Below, piece after piece: positions 58,557 through 64,000 of a stretch of DNA of 64,000 nt (positions within the stretch are counted from its first letter, which is position 1; each line of letters starts with the position of its first letter). This DNA comes from Simmondsia chinensis (Eukaryota > Streptophyta > Magnoliopsida > Caryophyllales > Simmondsiaceae): positions 4,005,702 through 4,069,701 of the forward strand of contig JAGTTD010000019.1 in assembly GCA_018398585.1 (NCBI GenBank). The letters are read 5' to 3'. The notes beneath the pieces are model-generated. The model made no database searches. It was not told the DNA's origin and saw nothing but the letters and a program-made list of their open reading frames with translations. Position numbers and translations under genes: made by a program.

Positions 58557-59270
58557 TGTTGGAAAAATGATACAAGCTAATCTTAATTATAATGGAAAAA
58601 TAATGTTTTCAAGACCCATTACTAGCTGTTTAATGTCATTGAAATATCACCGTTGGGAATTTATTAATAATATAGCCGATGTAATTTATTACGTACGTTT
58701 ATAGCCGTTGGAATTTATTGCACCCGGTTTTAATACCTTTTACCGTTTCTACACTATTTTATATATACCGTCAATTACTTCCCACTACTTACCTCTCTCA
58801 CCACAAAAAAAACCCACAATTCTCTAAAGCTTTGGCCGATGCAATCAAATTGGCCTTCGTCAATTATTCTCTCTTCAGGAGATCTAAGTTCCAATTTATC
58901 ATTATCCAAAATTTGGGCAAAGTTCTTCAGCACTCCTACCCGGTAATTAACGAGTGCACGTTATGAGTCAGATCGCGTTAATCCTGGAGGACGGCTGCTG
59001 GTTATACTGTATGTACCGAAGTAGCTGCGAAATCGTCTTTTAGGACAGTGGCATTTACCACAGCGTGATATCATTATTTTGTAAGATCTTTCTAATTACT
59101 CTCTCCTTCTTTGGTATGCCTGAATACTAGCCAATTTCTCTAACAATCATGACAATAGTTTGTTTTGTTTCTATCTCTATTGATGAAATTCGAAAGTTTA
59201 ATAATGTAATAGACCATGCCTTTTTGGTGCTTTTCTGACTGTTTATTTACAGGAGTCAATTTTTCTAACA
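58557..59270 (+). repeat. LARD 3' LTR
   Basis: 714 bp, collinear with 52949-53660, followed directly by the TGAAC duplication. Confidence 0.92.
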
Positions 59271-59699
59271 TGAACTTCCCCGTTTCTTGTATTTAAGTAA
59301 TTATAGAGTGACAAGCCAGTAGCCAAAAAGATTATTTATAGACAAACTAAATATAATAATAATAACAACAACAACAACCGACTCAGTGCCTCAAGGGCTC
59401 CTGCATATGTCAGGGTCGGGGGAGGGGGAGTGGATGTATGCAGCCTTACCCCTTTTAGGTGTTACCCCTAAAGGAAGGCTTGTGTCCGAGGACTCTCAAC
59501 CTGAGAAGCATAAAAGCATACAAGCATAAAGCATAAATAAAAGCATAAAAACAACGGCTTAGAGCAAGCATAAATAAAGCATGAAGCATGAAACAATAAT
59601 AGGCAATACAACTGCTCCCAGACATATTAACTAATTCAAACCGATAGACATATAAGCCTAAGGGCACTCATGCTAGCCAAAATATGCTCATCTATTGTA

Positions 59700-60779
59700 T
59701 GTTGCTACATCAACTACCCCTATGCTAGCCCTAAACTGTGCTCTATCTAAGGCCATCTATAGGTTTAGCTGGGTGAGAAATCATGTCGGATCTTCTCCAT
59801 CCATCTTTTCTTCGGCATGCCTTTTCCTCTCCTCCCGACCGTAGCATGGAGTTATTCGTATCTCCTGACAAGGGCAGTGGTTGGTCTCCTCCTAACATAC
59901 CCAAACAACGGCAAATGTTGCTCCCTCAATTTATTTTCGATCGGGGCCATGCCCAATTTGCCTCTTATGACGTCGTTCCTGATCGTCATTCCTGATCCTA
60001 TCTTTTCTTTTGTATCCATATATCCACCATAACATCCTCATCTTCGCCACTTTCAGCTTCTGTGTGATACCGTTTTATTGGCCCACATTCCGCACCATAT
60101 AACCCACCTAAACCTAAGAGAGGAGATTGCCTTAGATAGGGCACATTGGAGCGTTAGCATAAGGGTAGCGGAGGGGGCAGAGTTGAGTAGTGCGGGGAGT
60201 GGCTGGTAGTTTAAGATCCTTAGGCAGGCATAACCTCAAGGGTAACACTTATAGGCTAGCGTAGTCTCTGACCATGCTTCTTATTCTTATTCTTCTTCTT
60301 CTCCTTCTTCCTTTCTTCTCCTTTTTCCTCAAAATGCTTTGGTAATTGATTGGTGGTTTATCTGCAGGCACCAAACTACTTCAGGTTGGGGGTCCCCGGA
60401 AACAGTCTCCTTTCCAGCCGGAAGGGATAAGGCTGCGTACATCAACCCCCCAGACCCTGCTTTCTGCGGGAGCCGCGAGGCACTGGGACTATTGTTGTTG
60501 TTGTATTCCGCACCATATGACATAGTCGCTCTCACTACTGTCTTATAATATTTTTTTTCCTTTAACTTTAATAAGAACTTTCAATTGCAAAGTATCGCAG
60601 AGGCCATTCTCCATTTATGTCATCCTATTTTAATATAGTTGTTGATATCCTCGTCAACTTCGCCGTCCTGCTATACCATGGAACCCAAATATCTAAAACT
60701 CTCGTTTTTCGGTATGGACTGCGATCCAATCTTAACGTCTTCTATGATAGGCTTGGTGAAGGTACCGAACATGAGTTAG
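59700..60779 (-). pseudogene. RTE LINE ORF C-terminus, broken
   Basis: On the - strand from 60779: FTKPIIEDVKIGSQSIPKNE, SFRYLGSMV, QDGEVDEDI and KTVVRATMSYGAE. The nested insertion follows, then frame-shifted remnants of the post-RT region, and near the end MALDRAQFRASIGVVDVAT, a typical C-terminal block (ALDRAxWR..I.V). Several stops and frameshifts. The RT catalytic part lies upstream of the truncation and is absent. Confidence 0.83.
60101..60504 (+). mobile_element. Younger RTE LINE 3' end nested in the older one
   Basis: 404 bp with an exact 14-bp duplication (ATTCCGCACCATAT, 60087-60100 and 60505-60518). It starts in the ORF C-terminus (EEIALDRAHWSVSIRVAEGA is still readable, to a TAG near 60211), has a CT-rich 3' UTR and the tail from about 60383 (CAGGTTGGGGGTCCCCGGAA) to (TTG)n. 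It is opposite in orientation to its host copy. Confidence 0.88.
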
Positions 60780-60791
60780 AGACAAACTAAA

Positions 60792-62149
60792 CAAAACCCT
60801 TAAATACAAAAATTACAAAAATGCCACAAAGTATGAAATTACGAAAATGTCACCAAACTATTGGCAAAACCTAATAGTAGCCGAAAAACATGTTTAGAGG
60901 TCGAATTTGAGGAAAATAGGTGGGAACAGCAACGAAATTGCTGAGGTTGCATAGTTGGACCAAGAGCTTTGATTTGAAAGGTTATGGGCTTCGTAAGTCC
61001 TTATGGATCAAAGTTATGGCCATTTGAAGTTGTTTGCACAAATTAATGTTTTCAGCCCACCCGTTTGGATTTCTAGGGGTTCAGCTGTTTCATGAACTCT
61101 ACGGCTATTCGTCTTATCCCAATGTTTCAATTAAATGGCATATATATTACGTATGGGGTTAGAATTTACATGTTAGTATCTGATCAATTCCTTTTAGATT
61201 TCTTATATTATGGACGTTTTATTATCTAAGTAATGCAACACTTTTAGTTAAACTCTTATTAAGGTAAAAGTTTTTAAGATTAAATTTAACATTAAACTGG
61301 ACATGATTTAAAGTAAATTAATAACTTTTTCTATAACTATTAACCCATTTTACTCTACAATCAATCTGATCCTAACCTATGAAAGAGAATAGTCGATACG
61401 CAACTTAGCTCCATTTTGTCTTGAAGTCATCTTGATCTTTTATTTTAGAACCAAAATAAATAATTTAACATATTAGTTATGCTTTATAATATTTGAAGAT
61501 AAATATCGACATATTTGAAATGTTTACATTTTATATAAGGGTAAAAAGTACAACATTTACTCTAAAAAGCGCCACCAACACATGCGGCTTTTAGAAGATA
61601 AATTCAAACTAAAAACCTTTTGTTACTTTTAATCAATAGATAAATCAATTTTCCTAAGAACTTTTAATACATTTTTTATGAAGTTAAAGATAACTCCGGG
61701 AGATCTATCTATTGATAGGACTACCTGTTAAATTTCACCAGGCTTTATACCCGATTCACGAAATTGGCATATATGAGGTTCCTCATATAAGCCTACATAA
61801 TGTTATAATATAAAACCAATTGGCATTAAGTAAAGTAATTCACTAAACTTATATATCGATTTGTTATCTCTCACAAGTATTCCATTATAAGATTTAATTA
61901 AACTGACGTGTAGAGTCCTTAAAAATACCTCATGATTTAACATTTAATATTGTATAAAATTGTGATCCCAATGCAAATTCACGTGGGGCAGGCAGGTGAA
62001 CTTTTAGAACCCAAGAAAGGACCGTTGAATTCAAAATAAGCATAAAGGAAACAAGCGAAGTAACAGCATATGCTAAATATTTATTAAATAATGTTGCTCT
62101 AACCAACACTTCTACTTTCCACTTTGCTTTATCAACCTTACATTCAGTC
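60792..62149. other. AT-rich spacer
   Basis: Nothing recognised. Confidence 0.45.
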
Positions 62150-62157
62150 TACTATAA

Positions 62158-62600
62158 CTAGGGATATATTTGAGCCGAGCCTGCACGTTAGCTTTAAGCT
62201 CGTTTCGGTTTCGACTTGAAGCTTGCCGAGCTTTAAAAATTGGGGCTCGAGCTCGGCTCGGCTTGATTTAAGCTCGGTGAGCTTTAAATTAGGCCTGTAA
62301 TACGTCGGTTCATTTAAGCTCAATATAGGCTCGTTTGGGCTCGGGCTCGGCTCATTTAGGCTCCAATATAGATTCATTGGGCAATATTTAAATGAATACA
62401 TTATATTAAAAAAAGCTCGCTTAGGCTCATTTAGGTTTGCGAGCCTACGAGCTCGAGCTTCAATAGGCTCGGGCTCGGCTCGATAAGCTAAACGAGCTAG
62501 CTTGGCTGGGCTCAAGCTCAAAGTGAGCCGAGCTCTTCGATCTTTATGACGAGCCGGCTCGCGAGGGCTCTGGAGCTAGCTTAACTCATTTACACCCCTA
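62158..62600. mobile_element. hAT-like element built of GCTCG/GAGCTC words, copy 2
   Basis: 443 bp, TAGGGATATATTTGAGCCG to ACTCATTTACACCCCTA, inverted ends, with 8-bp flanks ACTATAAC and ATTATAAC (7 of 8 match). The interior is almost entirely GGCTCG, GAGCTC and TTTAGGCTC words and could fold extensively. The 8-bp duplication and TAGGG..TGTAAA terminus fit the hAT superfamily. The 125-codon - strand ORF inside is a product of the repeat. Confidence 0.72.
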
Positions 62601-62608
62601 ATTATAAC

Positions 62609-63225
62609 TGTCTATCTTGGTTCTTACTATATATAATTGAATAAATTCTACCGACTTCGTTTAATTTAACATAATGAAATGTCACAATTAAAATAATCAT
62701 CGAAACACGACACAAAAGAGTTGAGAGAAATTTCGATACGCTATAGATAGTTTACAACTTTCTGAATAAATTATTTGTTGGGAAAATCACAACCATAGAT
62801 TCAAAACAAACGACAAAAATAAACATGAAATTTTTATGTGAAAACCTTTTTTTGACTAGAGGAAAAAATCACGGGATTTAAATAGGTGTATCATCCATTG
62901 TGAATTCTCGAATTATAATTTCTAACTGAAAACCCAAATACCATCTCACGTCTCTCATCCTAATTGTCACCATTGAATGGTAAACCGCTAATGATTTTTA
63001 ATACATCTAGTGCATGGTGAGCCAAAACTCTTCTCAATATAACATTGGACAGAAGAAGTTACAAACTTTCTTACAACTCTCAATCAAAGAACTCACCCTC
63101 TCCTCTTACCGGCCGGGTGCCTACCGAGCATCCCTTTTCAAATCAACAAAACCTTACATCTTTGCACTCATAAATCCTTTTAATAATTGAGTACCCAGGT
63201 GAAATCTAACTCAAAGTCCAAATTC
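62609..63225. other. AT-rich spacer
   Basis: Nothing recognised. Confidence 0.45.
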
Positions 63226-63242
63226 TACCAAAATCTCACCCT

Positions 63243-63466
63243 GAAAAGGAACATATCCAATGCTTCAAGGGCTCCCGCCTACGCGGGGTCTGGAGGGGCG
63301 GATGTACGGAGGGTGTTAACTTGAAGAGAGGCTGTTTCCGAGTGCTCCTACCCTGAGGGTGAGGACTTCCCAGGAGGTCACCCATCCTGGTATTGCTCTG
63401 CCTAAGCACGCTTAACTTTGAAGTTCTAATGGGATCCGGTAACGGCGTGTTGGTACCCTCTTTGGT
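63243..63466 (-). mobile_element. 5S rRNA-derived SINE, full head, tail deletion
   Basis: 224 bp with an exact 17-bp duplication (TACCAAAATCTCACCCT, 63226-63242 and 63467-63483). On the - strand: ACCAAAGAGGGTACCAACAC, the 5S core with box A and box C, short junction (CTCACCCTCAGGG), and a tail lacking about 14 bases in its middle, ending TTGGATATGTTCC. The exact duplication suggests a young copy. It lies about 380 bases upstream of the gene at 63843. Confidence 0.92.
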
Positions 63467-63732
63467 TACCAAAATCTCACCCTAATCATATCAAAATCTA
63501 ATTTTGAAGCATTCAATATCCAACTATAATGTTTACAATTTTGTTTAATTTTTTTTATTCTTCAAATAATCATTCTTATTTATTTTATAACTAATCACCA
63601 AATATTTTTAAAATTTTTTTTTATCTACTGAATATTTTTTTTAATTTTGTACCTAAATTTATTTTGTTACTAGGGTTAGTTAATGAAAGGAATCGGCTCC
63701 TCTTCTTTTCAAGCTCTCTGTTGCATCCCAAA

Positions 63733-63775
63733 CACGTGCAAGTCACGTGTCCCGTTTCCCTCTTGCACTATAAAT
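63733..63775 (+). promoter_or_regulatory. Core promoter with two G-boxes
   Basis: CACGTG at 63733-63738 and again at 63744-63749. The second reads CACGTGTC, matching the ABA-response element consensus. TATAAAT at 63769-63775 lies 68 bases before the ATG, so transcription would start near 63800 in a CT-rich leader. Regulation by bZIP or bHLH factors is inferred from the motifs alone. Confidence 0.7.
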
Positions 63776-63842
63776 TCACCGTCTCCCGACACTTCACCCC
63801 TAAACCCAAATCTTTTTCTCTCTCTCTCCTACTCTGAATCGC

Positions 63843-64000
63843 ATGGCGGATTCAAGCAACCGCAGGAGACAATCGAGTCGGCTGCAGCGCCGGGCTCCGG
63901 CTTCTATACAAGTGAACCGCTCCACCGAATGGAACGTCGCGATTCCGCTCCTCTCCCCACTTGCCTCTTCGCCACCCCCGGTGTTAGAATCTAGGCAGGA
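63843..64000 (+). CDS. 5' part of a small basic protein gene (cut by window end)
   Basis: The ATG at 63843 follows a TATA box and CT-rich leader at proper spacing. It opens a frame of 52 codons to the window edge: an R/S/Q-rich start (MADSSNRRRQSSRLQRRAPA), a conserved-looking segment (STEWNVAIPLLSPLASSPPP), then VLESRQ. No signal peptide or membrane segment is visible. From memory the WNVAIPLLSPL segment recalls a family of small plant proteins related to Arabidopsis At4g14450, of unknown function. I cannot confirm this. A longer overlapping frame starting at 63683 begins upstream of the TATA box and is not favoured. Confidence 0.65.
   Translation, partial: MADSSNRRRQSSRLQRRAPASIQVNRSTEWNVAIPLLSPLASSPPPVLESRQ

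Larger units (their letters stand above)
52949..59270 (+). mobile_element. Non-coding LTR retrotransposon (LARD-like)
   Basis: Two LTRs of 712 and 714 bp, TGTTGAAAA/TGTTGGAAA to TTAACA/CTAACA, with an exact 5-bp duplication TGAAC (52944-52948, 59271-59275), enclose 4.9 kb without gag or pol. No frame shows protease, integrase, RT or Gag motifs. A polypurine tract (TCTGGGGGAT) precedes the 3' LTR. I found no standard primer site after the 5' LTR. By eye the LTRs differ by about 5%. Size and lack of coding match large retrotransposon derivatives, mobilised in trans. Orientation follows from the polypurine tract. Confidence 0.9.
59352..60779 (-). mobile_element. RTE-type LINE, 5'-truncated, with nested copy
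   Basis: An exact 12-bp duplication (AGACAAACTAAA, 59340-59351 and 60780-60791) defines one insertion. On the - strand it holds the C-terminal part of an RTE ORF, a 3' UTR rich in GCATAAA-type words, and the tail (CTCAGGTTGAGAGTCCTCGG to CGGTTGTTGTTG, + strand 59358-59515). ORF, UTR and tail lie in one unit, which shows that the tail shared with the 5S SINEs is a LINE 3' end. Split by a younger copy at 60101-60504. Confidence 0.87.

Noticed and set aside
59783..60032. + strand ORFs of about 70 codons
   Set aside because: Antisense shadows of the RTE LINE reading on the - strand.
62144..62521. 125-codon - strand ORF rich in L, N, E, P
   Set aside because: It is a translation of the GCTCG-type repeat words of the hAT-like element. 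The periodic NEPxxxL text reflects DNA repetition, not protein selection.
1..64000. CRISPR arrays, operons, bacterial-type signals
   Set aside because: None found. The spaced short repeats here are minisatellites or element-internal words, and the gene content is eukaryotic.

Overview
The window is nuclear DNA of a flowering plant, most likely a eudicot. The basis is an Emigrant-type MITE, Ty1/copia elements primed by initiator tRNA-Met, L1 and RTE LINEs, TRIMs and Helitron ends of plant type, and an intronless DUF3475/DUF668 gene. It is AT-rich intergenic sequence dominated by transposable elements. The only host coding sequence I trust is the DUF3475/DUF668 gene at 27618-29357 (- strand), the 5' part of a gene starting at 63843 (+, cut by the window end), and possibly a terminal exon at 64-149 (+).

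Layout. 1-400: possible last exon, then a Helitron 3' end. 404-5910: copia-1, recent but inactivated. 5911-12150: MITE, inverted L1 retroposon, TRIM carrying a LINE tail, hAT-like MITE, 5S-derived SINE. 12157-18307: copia-2, old and heavily mutated. 18308-27600: a dense field of short retroposons. 27618-29760: host gene and upstream region, with a Mutator-like MITE just beyond it. 31087-32510: a SINE, then a long-TIR Mutator-like element carrying a compound SINE. 33170-37774: copia-3 (- strand), RT catalytic core deleted. 38000-46000: LINE fragments, MULE-MITE, solo LTR and TRIM. 47088-49639: a LINE with ORF1 but no ORF2. 50360-52815: Helitron end, MULE-MITE, tRNA-derived SINE, L1 fragments. 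52949-59270: a 6.3-kb non-coding LTR element (LARD-like). 59352-60779: RTE LINE carrying a younger RTE tail. 62158-62600: hAT-like element. 63243-63466: 5S SINE. 63733-64000: promoter and start of a gene.

The most interesting system is a pair of retroposons. At least eight copies of a short element have a head that is plainly plant 5S rRNA, fused to a tail of about 125-135 bp. The same tail forms the 3' end of an RTE-type LINE whose coding C-terminus is visible at 59352-60779. Nearly all copies are bounded by target-site duplications of 11-20 bp. This is the architecture of a 5S rRNA-derived (SINE3-type) SINE that borrows the 3' end of its partner LINE. The plant SINEs I know of are tRNA-derived. 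Target duplications also resolve several nested insertions, so a relative chronology can be read. All identities and divergences quoted were counted by eye.
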